A DNA stretch of 64,000 nucleotides from Oceanicola granulosus HTCC2516 (GTDB lineage Bacteria > Pseudomonadota > Alphaproteobacteria > Rhodobacterales > Rhodobacteraceae), in the NCBI RefSeq assembly GCF_000153305.1, contig NZ_CH724109.1, positions 202,321 through 266,320 of the forward strand, given 5' to 3'. Within the stretch, counting starts at the first letter, position 1. Every line of letters begins with the position of its first letter. Below the pieces are notes generated by a model that was given only the letters and a program-made list of their open reading frames with translations, was not told the origin of the DNA and searched no databases. A program made the translations under genes and the position numbers. Positions 1 to 7,773 of this stretch are shown one piece after another.

Positions 1-15
1 CCGGCAATCGCCGTC

Positions 16-1446
16 TCAGCTCTCCGGCAGCTCGACGCCGCGCATGCGCAGCCAGTCTTCCATCTGGTCCACCTCACGCTGCTGTTCGGCCAGGATGTGA
101 CGGGCAAGGTCGAGGATCTCCGCGTCGCCGCCGGCTTCGAGCTGGATGAGGGCCATGTCGATGGCGCCCTGGTGGTGGGGGATCATGCCGAGGACGAAGG
201 CGACGTCCGGGTCGGGATGGGCGATGCCGGTCATCATCGCCTCGTGCATGCCGGCCATCGAGGCCGCGTAGGCGCCGGCGAGGTCTTCGCCTGTGGCGGC
301 GGCTTCCGTCCCGGCCTGGGGCCGGGCGTTCATGGCCGGGGGGCCGTGGGGGTGCTCGGCCGAGAAGCTGTGCGTCGCGCGCTCGGCCTGAAGCTCGGCC
401 ATCGTCCGGGCATCGGCGCCGTAGAAGCCCGCGTGCAGGCCCCAGTAGCCGGCGACGAACAGCACCATCGCCGCGCCAAGCCCCGCGGGCACCCCGGCGA
501 GCGCGCCGCGCAGCCTCGGCAGGACGTGCAGGTCGCGGCCCGGGTCGGCGAAGATGACCACGATGATTGCCATGATCAGCGCGTGGCCGATCAGGTCGAT
601 CCGGCCGAACGGGTAGACCGCGGTGATGAAGATCACCAGCAGCGCCAGCGCCGACAGGCGCCGCACCAGCGGCGTCCAGAGCAGACCGAAGCCCAGCGTG
701 AACTCGGCGACGCCGGCCATCGGAATAAAGGCATCGCGGGCGATGCCGAAGGTCAGGAACGGCTTCTCCTCCACCAGCGGATGGAACCATTCGGGGTAGG
801 CGAACTTCTCGAGGCTCGACCACATCAGCGCGATCGCCACGCCCCAGCGCAGCACCGCGAAGCGCTTCGCCCGCCAGTCCGGCCGGTCGGAGGCGGCGAG
901 GACGAGGTAGGCCGCGACCGCGACGCCGAGGGCGAGGTAGTCGAGCAGGTGGAACAGGTCGTAATCGCGCAGGGCCAGCAGCCACAGCCCGATGATGCCT
1001 GCTGCCGAGAGCGGCATCGTGCGGCGCCAGATCACGCCGACCGCGATCAGCAGCTGCATCCACGACACCCATTCCGACGGCGTCGCCAGGTCGGGCGTGA
1101 GGTAGACGCCGCCGACCGAAAAGATGGCCACGAAGAAGCCCGCGATGACGATGCGCAGGAAGCCGTCGATCCCGTTCCAGAGTGGCGCGCTGGCCCGGTC
1201 CATTGCGGCCAACGCCTGCTCGCCGGCCGGGCGCCGCTCCACGAGGCGGGTCGCGAGGAAGAAGGCCAGCACCAGCACCAGTCCGGTCCAGAACCATGGA
1301 TCGGCGAGGGTGCGGGCAATCGGCGCGGGTGCGGCGTCGACGATGTAGGGCGCGAACCACTTCACGTGCGCCGTGGCGATCCCGGGCCACGCTGCGAAAA
1401 CGAGCGCGGCGGGCAGGAGCGCAGCGCGATCAAGAGGGAGGGACAT
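16..1446 (-). CDS. DoxX-like multi-pass membrane protein fused to a C-terminal DUF305 domain
   Basis: The 476-residue product starts with a signal-like segment (Met-Ser-Leu-Pro, then Ala-His-Val near residue 27). It continues with about eight hydrophobic segments to about residue 340 and a hydrophilic linker, and ends in a DUF305 domain with the motif MIPHHQGAIDMA at 421-432. DUF305 domains are ferritin-like helical bundles, often found with copper or other metal genes; the His-His pair is the family signature. The membrane part resembles DoxX-like proteins only in general character. The start at 1446 is chosen because the longer frame upstream overlaps the cytochrome gene. The gene lies 65 bp downstream of the cytochrome c gene on the same strand, so the two may be co-transcribed. 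Function is not known; a role in metal or redox homeostasis is an inference. Confidence 0.75.
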   Translation of the reverse strand: MSLPLDRAALLPAALVFAAWPGIATAHVKWFAPYIVDAAPAPIARTLADPWFWTGLVLVLAFFLATRLVERRPAGEQALAAMDRASAPLWNGIDGFLRIVIAGFFVAIFSVGGVYLTPDLATPSEWVSWMQLLIAVGVIWRRTMPLSAAGIIGLWLLALRDYDLFHLLDYLALGVAVAAYLVLAASDRPDWRAKRFAVLRWGVAIALMWSSLEKFAYPEWFHPLVEEKPFLTFGIARDAFIPMAGVAEFTLGFGLLWTPLVRRLSALALLVIFITAVYPFGRIDLIGHALIMAIIVVIFADPGRDLHVLPRLRGALAGVPAGLGAAMVLFVAGYWGLHAGFYGADARTMAELQAERATHSFSAEHPHGPPAMNARPQAGTEAAATGEDLAGAYAASMAGMHEAMMTGIAHPDPDVAFVLGMIPHHQGAIDMALIQLEAGGDAEILDLARHILAEQQREVDQMEDWLRMRGVELPES

Positions 1447-1511
1447 TGCTTGGGTCTCCAATGGTGATGACAGTCGACGCCATAACGGAGGCGCCGTGAG
1501 GGAAGGGGCGC

Positions 1512-1910
1512 TCAGCCTTGCAGCGTCGCGAGATACTCGCCGAGGGCGGCGAGCGCGGCGGGCGTCGGCGTCAGGATGCCGTCGCCGCTGTCGAACGGGA
1601 TCAGGGTGCCGCCGAGCGCGTCGCCGAACTCGGGCATGACGAGGTCCGGATCGTCGGCGCGGCGATAGCCGTCGATGTGCGACATCGCCTGCGCCATCGG
1701 AAAAGCACCGTCCGGGTCCGTCAGCCGCGTCAGGTCGGTCGGCGCGCGGGGCAGCCCGTCGGCCAGCGGACCGTCGCCGCGCCCGCCGTCGCCGTGGCAG
1801 CTGGCGCAGTTGGCCCGGTAGAGCGCCCGGCCATCGACCGCCCCCTCTGTCGGCGCCTGCGGGGCGCAGGCCGCGACAAGCAGGAAAGTGGCGATGAGCG
1901 CTCGGGTCAT
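1512..1910 (-). CDS. small lipoprotein cytochrome c (class I)
   Basis: The 132-residue protein has a lipobox (Val-Ala-Ala-Cys15) at the end of a short hydrophobic signal, followed by one haem-binding motif CASCH at residues 35-39 inside a compact cytochrome c domain. A later Met in the VMPEFGD segment could be the distal haem ligand. It is therefore probably a membrane-anchored periplasmic electron carrier. The FNR box at 1987-2000 is centred about 84 bp upstream of the start codon. If the promoter has the usual -41.5 geometry, the leader would be about 42 nt. The gene appears to lead a two-gene unit with the DUF305 fusion gene. Confidence 0.85.
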   Translation of the reverse strand: MTRALIATFLLVAACAPQAPTEGAVDGRALYRANCASCHGDGGRGDGPLADGLPRAPTDLTRLTDPDGAFPMAQAMSHIDGYRRADDPDLVMPEFGDALGGTLIPFDSGDGILTPTPAALAALGEYLATLQG

Positions 1911-1986
1911 GGTCGTTTCTCCAGTCGATTTGCGGGCGGTCCGTTCGGCCGCTGCCCGGGTTTCGCCGGAGCGCTCGGGGCGCGCC

Positions 1987-2000
1987 TTGATCTGGATCAA
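1987..2000. promoter_or_regulatory. FNR/FnrL box between divergent genes
   Basis: TTGATCTGGATCAA is an exact match to the FNR consensus TTGAT-N4-ATCAA. It sits between the minus-strand cytochrome c gene (start 1910) and the plus-strand stress-protein gene (start 2058). The fnrL-like gene itself begins 1.6 kb away. The placement allows activation of either or both divergent promoters under low oxygen; which one is used cannot be told from sequence. Confidence 0.85.
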
Positions 2001-2057
2001 GGTCGGAGAGGAATTTGCGGGACATGATCCGGGCACACGCTTGCACAGGAGTTTGCC

Positions 2058-2900
2058 ATGCCCCGCGGAACGCTCGCCGTCATCGCAACCGACACCTCTT
2101 CCGACCGGGAAACCGTCGCCGCCGCCGTCCGAATAGCCGAAGCCGAGGACGCGCATCTGGACATCCACGGCCTCGGGATTGAGATGGTCCTGCCCGAGGC
2201 GTACGTCTCCGGGGCTGCCGGGGTCTTGGCCCGGCCCGACCTGGCGGCCGCCGAAAAGCGCGTCGAAGACCTCGAGGCGGAGCTGCAGATGCTGGCGCCC
2301 ACGACTCGCGCGGAGGTCCAGGTGCATCGGCATGTGGTTCTGCAGGATGCGCTGGCGAGCAAGGTCGTCGAGCTCCTGCGCTTTGCCGATCGCGCTGTTC
2401 TGACAGCGCCGTCTCCCGGTGAGCCGCTCGACCAGCTCCAGTTGGTCGAGAGCGCGCTGTTCGCGGGACGGTGCCCGGCGGTGGTGCTGCCGACCGACCC
2501 GCTACCTGCCGCCGCGCCGCGGCCCGAGCGGGTCGTGCTGGCCTGGGATGACAGCGATCCCGCGCTCGCGGCCGCCCGGGCAGCCCTGCCGCTCATGCGG
2601 CGTGCTGGCGGGGTCGAAGTGGTGCTGGTCGATCCGCCCGCACAGGCGCGGGACCGCTCCGATCCCGGCGGCGCGATCGCGCAGTTCCTTGCCCGTCACG
2701 GCCTTCGCGTCGAGGTGACGGTGCTGGCCCGCACGCGCCGCCGCATCTCCGATGTGCTGCGCCGCCACGTGCTGGAGACGGGCGCCGACGCGCTCGTCAT
2801 GGGGGCGTGGGGTCACTCCCGGCTACGGGAGGCGGTCTTCGGCGGCACCACCCGCGACCTGCTCGCCGATCCGCCGGTCCCGCTCTGGCTCGCTCGCTGA
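2058..2900 (+). CDS. tandem-domain universal stress protein (UspA family)
   Basis: The 280-residue protein is about twice the length of a single Usp domain. Residues 1-145 form a degenerate first domain. The second half (about 155-280) carries the ATP-binding signature of the family, VMGAWGHSRLREAVFGGTT, of the form G-x2-G-x9-G-(S/T). AGGAG lies 7 bp before the ATG, which fixes the start. The perfect FNR box 58 bp upstream suggests induction by oxygen limitation, as is known for usp genes controlled by FNR-type regulators. The gene converges with the fnrL-like gene, leaving only 9 bp between stop codons. Confidence 0.88.
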   Translation: MPRGTLAVIATDTSSDRETVAAAVRIAEAEDAHLDIHGLGIEMVLPEAYVSGAAGVLARPDLAAAEKRVEDLEAELQMLAPTTRAEVQVHRHVVLQDALASKVVELLRFADRAVLTAPSPGEPLDQLQLVESALFAGRCPAVVLPTDPLPAAAPRPERVVLAWDDSDPALAAARAALPLMRRAGGVEVVLVDPPAQARDRSDPGGAIAQFLARHGLRVEVTVLARTRRRISDVLRRHVLETGADALVMGAWGHSRLREAVFGGTTRDLLADPPVPLWLAR

Positions 2901-2909
2901 CGCGCCCGG

Positions 2910-3635
2910 TCAGGCCGCCTCGCCGATCTCCGCGGCGAGGTGGTCGATGTCGGGCAGGGCGAGGGCGCGGCCGGGACCGAGCACCAGCAGCCCGTCCCGC
3001 GCCAGCGCACCAAGCTGACGGCTCACCGTCTCCAGCGTCAGGCCGAGGCAGTTGGCCATCGCCTCGCGTGTCAGCGGAAAGTCGAGCCGCAGCGGCTGGC
3101 CCGCGCGCCCGCGACCGGGCGTCAGCGCGGTCTGCCGCCGCGCCACGGTCCAGAGCAGGCTCGCGACCCGCTCCCGCGCGGTCTGCCGCCCCAGCACCGA
3201 CATCCAGGCCCGCGCCGCGTCGAGTTCGTCGAGCGTCATCTCCAGCAGCCGGCTGGTCAGGTGGGGGCTGTCCGCCAGCAGCCGCTCGAACGGCTTGCGC
3301 CGGAAGCAGCAGAGCGTGACCTCGCCCGCCGCGCTGGCGTCGAAGGCCACGGTTTCGCGCCCCGGCCGGCCGAGGAAGTCCGACGGCAGCAACAGCCCGA
3401 CCGTCTGCGCCCGCCCGTCCTCGAGCGTCTGCGACAGCACCACCACCCCCGACACCACCGAGGCCACCACCTCGGCCGGATCGCCCGCCCAGGCGATCGG
3501 CTGCCCGGCCGGGAAGCGGCGGTAGAACTTCACCGCTTCCAGCTGCTCGAGTTCGTCATCGTCGCAGCGGGCACAGACGGCGCGGTGCCGGATGCCGCAC
3601 TCGGCACAGGAGGGGGGTGGGCCTGAAGCAGTCAT
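2910..3635 (-). CDS. fnrL: oxygen-sensing Crp/Fnr-family regulator, FnrL type
   Basis: The 241-residue protein has the FNR-type N-terminal cysteine cluster (C10, C13, C21, C24) in the context CAECGIRHRAVCARC, and a further Cys pair at 109-110 in LCCFRRKPFE. These would hold an oxygen-labile 4Fe-4S cluster. The cyclic-nucleotide-binding fold spans about 30-150, and the helix-turn-helix contains REAMANCLGLTLETVSRQ, ending in the E-x2-SR recognition pattern that reads TTGAT half-sites. Wording around the cysteines and the dimer helix (MTLDELDAAR) matches Rhodobacter FnrL as I remember it. No FNR box is visible in front of the gene itself. The perfect box at 1987-2000 is a likely target. Confidence 0.9.
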   Translation of the reverse strand: MTASGPPPSCAECGIRHRAVCARCDDDELEQLEAVKFYRRFPAGQPIAWAGDPAEVVASVVSGVVVLSQTLEDGRAQTVGLLLPSDFLGRPGRETVAFDASAAGEVTLCCFRRKPFERLLADSPHLTSRLLEMTLDELDAARAWMSVLGRQTARERVASLLWTVARRQTALTPGRGRAGQPLRLDFPLTREAMANCLGLTLETVSRQLGALARDGLLVLGPGRALALPDIDHLAAEIGEAA

Positions 3636-3846
3636 GGCAGTCTCCGCACGCGCCGGTCTCAGATGCCGCCACTCTAGCAGCCGTCCAGGTTCTCGATAGA
3701 CGCGCTGTCGTCGCAGCTCGGGAGTGGCGACGAACCGAGGGGCAGCAGCTCTCCAAGGCGTGGTCGGTGGTCCCGCGCGGGCGGTGCTCGACGTCGATCT
3801 CCCCGTCGAGCCGCCTGCTCAGGTCCAGCTCAGGATCGCCAGCGGG

Positions 3847-4704
3847 TCAGAGGTCGATGCGCAGACCGTCATGGCCCACGATCAGCGCGCCATCGTAGTG
3901 GCCTGCGACGGCGTCGTGCCAATCCTGCGGCCCGTAGGACGGATCGTCGGAGGGGATGAGGTGCGACAGGGCGAGACGGGTCGCACCGGCCCTCGTCGCC
4001 GTCTGCGCGACGTCGTGGGCGGAGGTGTGCGAGCGGAGCAAGTGCTGCATCAGCTTTTCGGAGCCGTTCCCGACGCGCGCCGTCAGAGCCGGCAAGGCCG
4101 ACTTCAGCATCGCCTCGTGGATCAGCAGATCAGCGCCGCGCGCGAAGTCTTCCAGTGCGGGCAGGGGCGCGGTGTCGCCGGAGAAGACGACGTGGACCCC
4201 GTCGGTCTTGAAGGACAGCGCGAAGGTGTCGACCAGCGGCGGATGCTCGGTGCGGAGGGCGGAGACGGCGACGCCGTTGCGCACCATCACATGGCCCGCG
4301 TCCATCACGTGAATCGCCACGAGATCGCGCAGGTCGGGCCGCCCCTCGTCCTCGATCCTCAGGTCGATGTCGGCCCGCATGGAGGCCAGAAACGCCTGCC
4401 AGTAGGCGTCGACACCCGCAGGCCCATAGACATCGACTCGGGTCTTCAGGCCCGCGGTCCAGGCCGTGTGCAGGAGGGGGCCGAGTTCGAGGTAATGGTC
4501 CGAATGCAGGTGCGTGATGAAGATGAGGGACAGGTCGCGCAGCTGCATCCCCTGGTCGACGAGGCCCCGGGACACGCCGAGGCCGCAATCCACAACGATC
4601 TGTTCGCCCTCCAGGCAAAGCAGGTTCGACGTCGGCATGGAGGAGCCGGGGCGGATCGCGGGGCCGCCCTTGGTGCCCAGAAGGACCACGTAATTTTGCG
4701 TCAT
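3847..4704 (-). CDS. MBL-fold metallo-hydrolase (RNase Z-like arrangement)
   Basis: The 285-residue protein carries the zinc motif HLHSDH at residues 65-70, a further His in the DAGH segment, the FSGDTAP strand with the bridging Asp, and a late His in ALSHLIPS. That order is typical of the ElaC/RNase Z-like branch of the metallo-beta-lactamase superfamily. There is no signal peptide, so it is probably cytoplasmic. The substrate cannot be predicted. It is not clearly part of an operon: a 210-bp gap separates it from fnrL, and a 262-bp region without a gene follows upstream to the next cluster. Confidence 0.8.
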   Translation of the reverse strand: MTQNYVVLLGTKGGPAIRPGSSMPTSNLLCLEGEQIVVDCGLGVSRGLVDQGMQLRDLSLIFITHLHSDHYLELGPLLHTAWTAGLKTRVDVYGPAGVDAYWQAFLASMRADIDLRIEDEGRPDLRDLVAIHVMDAGHVMVRNGVAVSALRTEHPPLVDTFALSFKTDGVHVVFSGDTAPLPALEDFARGADLLIHEAMLKSALPALTARVGNGSEKLMQHLLRSHTSAHDVAQTATRAGATRLALSHLIPSDDPSYGPQDWHDAVAGHYDGALIVGHDGLRIDL

Positions 4705-4966
4705 GTCGGGGTTCTCCGGTGACGGTGGGACCAGCGGCGAGCGCGCGGTTCAAGCTGGTGCGTAGCATGCCGCCGTGCTGGCAGGCGAGCCGGCCCGACC
4801 CATCCGCGCGGCGAGCCGCTTGACCCGCCAGTCACGCTGCGGCTTCGCTCGGCCGGTTGGCTGTCGGGCCTCGGGGCGGGCCAAGGCTACCTGTTGCGAC
4901 GGAGGTCGGGGAGCGAGGGTCCGTTCACTCGAGAGCCCGCACTGGCGGAACCGACGGGTGGAGCTC

Positions 4967-5908
4967 TCACCCGTCGCAGCGCGCCATGAGGGCTTCGGCG
5001 GTGAAGAGGTCGAGGTGGCCGCCGCCGACGTTCTTGCAGACGGTGACCTCGTCCTGGTCGCTCCGGCCGGGATGGCCGCCCTGCACGAGTTCGTAGAAGT
5101 CGGCGCGGATGTCGGACCAGTCCAGAAGGCCGTTCCCGACCGGCTGCGCGAGATCGCCTGCGCCCTCCATTCCGTTTCGGGTATCGACGAACAGCGTGCC
5201 GCGCGACATCGCCCTGTCGTCGGCCTCGCGCATGTCGGGGCGGTAGGCTCCGACGAGGTCGAGGTGGCAACCGGGCTTCAGCAGGTCGCCGCGCACCAGC
5301 GGAGTGGTCGACATCGTGACGCAGGAGATGACGTCTGCCTCGGAGGTGGCGGCGTCGAGATCCTCGGTGGCGGTGACGGTCACGTTTTCGAGCTCGGTGC
5401 CCCCCGCCAGGCGGCGGGCGCGCTCGGCGGTCCGGTTCCAAACCAGCACGCGGCGGATCGAGGGCCGCGCGGCGCAGTGGGCCGCCAGCACGTGCGGGGC
5501 GAGCCCGCCGGCCCCGACGACCAGCAGGACCTCGCTGTCGCGCCGCGCCAGCAGGGCCGCGCCGAGCCCGGAGACGGCGGCGGTCTTGCGGAAGGTCATC
5601 GCCTCGCCATCGGCCACGAAGCGCGGCGCGCCGGTGTCGGGGTCGAAGCCCGCGACGATGCCCTGCACGCTGGCCTGCGGCGGGTCGAGGTCGCGGTTGC
5701 CGGGGAAGACGCCGACGAGCTTGGCGGCGATGGCGCTCTCGGCCTTCCAGCCGAGCAGGCTGACGAACTGGTTGCCGCTGCCGGCGGGATCGTCGGCGAG
5801 CAGGTGGTCGCCGTAGGGATGCTCGGAGAGATGCGCGCGGCGCAGGGCCTCGATCAGGTAGGGGTAGTCGAGCAGGCGGTGCACCTCCTCGGCGGAAAAC
5901 AGTTTCAT
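4967..5908 (-). CDS. ornithine cyclodeaminase / mu-crystallin family protein
   Basis: The 313-residue product has the family layout: an N-terminal dimerisation and substrate domain, then a Rossmann fold with VVGAGGLAPHVLAAH, followed by VWNRT and SCVTMST segments. Members reduce cyclic or open ketimines, or cyclise ornithine to proline, using NAD(P). The ATG at 5908 is 14 bp after the GntR gene, and this gene is last in the unit deglycase-GntR-cyclodeaminase. The context suggests it handles the amino-acid half released from a fructosamine, for example lysine or ornithine. That role is an inference; alanine dehydrogenase or ketimine reductase activity is equally possible. Confidence 0.8.
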   Translation of the reverse strand: MKLFSAEEVHRLLDYPYLIEALRRAHLSEHPYGDHLLADDPAGSGNQFVSLLGWKAESAIAAKLVGVFPGNRDLDPPQASVQGIVAGFDPDTGAPRFVADGEAMTFRKTAAVSGLGAALLARRDSEVLLVVGAGGLAPHVLAAHCAARPSIRRVLVWNRTAERARRLAGGTELENVTVTATEDLDAATSEADVISCVTMSTTPLVRGDLLKPGCHLDLVGAYRPDMREADDRAMSRGTLFVDTRNGMEGAGDLAQPVGNGLLDWSDIRADFYELVQGGHPGRSDQDEVTVCKNVGGGHLDLFTAEALMARCDG

Positions 5909-5922
5909 GGGACGATCCTGGG

Positions 5923-6630
5923 TCAGGTCCGGATGGAGAAGGTGATGAGGTGGGTCGGGGTGACCAGCCTGGAGAAGGCGAGCGGGTGGCCATCGGCGGC
6001 GAACAGCGTCTTGTCGACGAGGTAGACGGGCTGCGTGGAATTGATCGCCAGGTGCTGGCGCTGGGTCGTCGTCGGGAAGCCGACGTTCATCACCCGCTCG
6101 GCGGAGGCGGGCTGCGGCGCGCCCTCGCTGCGCAGCGTGGCGAAGAGCGGCGCGCCACGGCCGACCTGCGCGACGACGTCGCCTGGGAGGGCGGGGTCGA
6201 GATAGAGCGATTCCAGCGTCAGGGGCCGTTCGTCCAGCAGGATCAGGCGGTCGATGCGGGTGGCGCTTGGTGTCTTCAGTGCGGCCAGCGCCTCCGGCGT
6301 CCGCGCCTCCTCGACGATCTCGAGGATCTCGTGGACCACGCGGTGCTCGCCCTCGAACGCCTCCGAGAAGCCCGAAAGCGAGACCAGCGTCTGCTGCAGC
6401 TTCTTGCGGGCCACGATGGTGCCCCGACCCTGCTGGCGCACCAGCAGGCCCTCGTCGCAAAGCTCCTTGACCGCGCGGCGCACGGTTATGCGGCTCACGC
6501 CCATCTCCGCGCAGAGGTCGGGCTCCGGCGGCAGGAAGTCGCCTTCCCTGAGCGCGCCGGCGGTGATGCGCGCCGACAGCCGCTGCTTGACCTGGGCATA
6601 GAGCGGGGCGAGCTTGTCATAGGCTTCCAC
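5923..6630 (-). CDS. GntR-family regulator with UTRA domain (HutC/FrlR type)
   Basis: The 235-residue protein has a winged helix at about 8-75 (PPEPDLCAEMGVSRITVRRA) and a UTRA ligand-binding domain at about 95-235. UTRA domains bind sugar phosphates, amino acids and similar effectors. The start appears to be GTG at 6630, with a G-rich ribosome-binding stretch upstream and 18 bp after the deglycase gene. FrlR and FraR, the regulators of known fructosamine operons, belong to the same family, so the effector may be a fructosamine phosphate. The palindrome at 7677-7690 in the divergent promoter region is its likely operator. Confidence 0.85.
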   Translation of the reverse strand: MEAYDKLAPLYAQVKQRLSARITAGALREGDFLPPEPDLCAEMGVSRITVRRAVKELCDEGLLVRQQGRGTIVARKKLQQTLVSLSGFSEAFEGEHRVVHEILEIVEEARTPEALAALKTPSATRIDRLILLDERPLTLESLYLDPALPGDVVAQVGRGAPLFATLRSEGAPQPASAERVMNVGFPTTTQRQHLAINSTQPVYLVDKTLFAADGHPLAFSRLVTPTHLITFSIRT

Positions 6631-6648
6631 GATACTCGCCCCTTGTCC

Positions 6649-7653
6649 CTAGTAGTCGTCCAGCTTCTTCATGTAGCGCCGCGCCTCGAGCATCTCGTGG
6701 CCGCGAAGGTCGGCGATCTTATAGGCAAAGCGCCAGAGCGTGTCGAAGAAGATCAGCGGAACGAGGTTGCCGCGCAGGGCGGGATCGATCCCGGACAGGT
6801 CCAGCGTCTCGGCGTCGAGGACCATGATGTTCTCGGCCGATCCGAACCGGGTCAGGAAGGTTTCGGCGCGCTCTTCCAGCGCGCGGGTGCTGTCGAGGCC
6901 CTTGAAGAGGATGAAGGCGCTGTCCTCGTCGAGAACCTCGAATGGGCCGTGCAGGAACTCGTTGGCGTGGATGGCCTGCGAGTTGATCCACTGCATTTCC
7001 ATCAGCACGCAGATGGCGAAGGAGTAGGCCGCACCGTAGCTCGCCCCGCTGGCCATGGTGTAGATGACATCCTTGCGGGCCAGGCGCGGAGCGTAGTCGT
7101 CGAACAGCGGAGCGAAGGTTTCCTGCGCCTTGTCGATGGCCGTCTGGAGGTTGCCGAGCGAGGCCAGCAACGCGTCGATCTGGGTGTTGCCGTCGAAGGC
7201 GCGGGCGAGGCCCAGCACCAGCTGGTAGAGGCGCGCGTAGTTGCTGTTCTTGGCGTCGATCGGAACGCCCGTCGTGTAGGGGGCCTCGAAATCGACGACG
7301 TGGTCGCCCGCCTGCGCGAGCGGCGAATCCGTGTCGGTGGTGAGCACGATGGTGCGCGCGCCGGTCTCGCGGGCGAATCGCGTGGCGGCGACGGTTTCGC
7401 GCGTCGTCCCGGTCATCGAGCAGAGGATCACGAGGCTCTGCGGCGTCAGGCGGCGTGGCTTGCGGCTGGTGAACTCGGCCGCGTTGTAGACGTCCGACGG
7501 CAAGCTCGCCGAGGCCTGGTCAAGCATGAACTTCGCCGGGTGCATGATCGAGAGCGAGCCGCCGCACGCAACGAAGAAGACGTGGTCGATCCGGCTGGCG
7601 GTCGCGGCGTCGAGGGCGCTGGACACGCCCGGGTCGAGGGAAACTGGGGGCAC
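6649..7653 (-). CDS. frlB: SIS-domain sugar-phosphate deglycase, FrlB/FraB type
   Basis: The 334-residue protein has two SIS domains (about 20-160 and 180-320). The first opens with FFVACGGSLSIMHPAK. Residues E219 (LMEMQW) and H235 (NEFLHGPFE) are 16 apart. The same spacing separates Glu214 and His230, which I recall as the catalytic pair of Salmonella FraB, and FrlB keeps the same EF-x-HGP context. The C-terminus (ARRYMKKLDDY) also matches the FrlB pattern. These enzymes split 6-phosphofructosyl-amino acids into glucose-6-phosphate and the free amino acid. GTG at 7653 is chosen as start because CGGAGA lies 7 bp upstream; no ATG fits. The exact amino-acid substrate is not predictable. Confidence 0.82.
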   Translation of the reverse strand: MPPVSLDPGVSSALDAATASRIDHVFFVACGGSLSIMHPAKFMLDQASASLPSDVYNAAEFTSRKPRRLTPQSLVILCSMTGTTRETVAATRFARETGARTIVLTTDTDSPLAQAGDHVVDFEAPYTTGVPIDAKNSNYARLYQLVLGLARAFDGNTQIDALLASLGNLQTAIDKAQETFAPLFDDYAPRLARKDVIYTMASGASYGAAYSFAICVLMEMQWINSQAIHANEFLHGPFEVLDEDSAFILFKGLDSTRALEERAETFLTRFGSAENIMVLDAETLDLSGIDPALRGNLVPLIFFDTLWRFAYKIADLRGHEMLEARRYMKKLDDY

Positions 7654-7676
7654 TGCAAATTCTCCGTTGCGGTATG

Positions 7677-7690
7677 ACGTTATATAACGT
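7677..7690. promoter_or_regulatory. perfect palindrome, probable GntR operator
   Basis: ACGTTATATAACGT is a perfect 14-bp inverted repeat in an otherwise G+C-rich genome. It lies 24 bp before the GTG of the deglycase gene and about 84 bp before the kinase gene on the other strand. HutC-type GntR regulators bind palindromes of the form GT-(N)-TA-(N)-AC, and GTTATATAAC fits that pattern. It could control both divergent units. The link to the regulator at 5923-6630 is an inference. Confidence 0.6.
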
Positions 7691-7773
7691 ATTACAGATG
7701 GCAGCCGGAGGAGGTCAAGCCGTAAGGCGCTCGCCGGGGGAGGGTTTGGAAGTTGCGTGAGAAAGGTCCCGCA

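Noticed and set aside
97-1467. Long open frames antisense to nearly every gene (for example 456 codons on the plus strand here)
   Set aside because: They follow the codon structure of the real gene on the other strand, are rich in Arg, Gly and Pro or low-complexity, lack family motifs and have no ribosome-binding sites.
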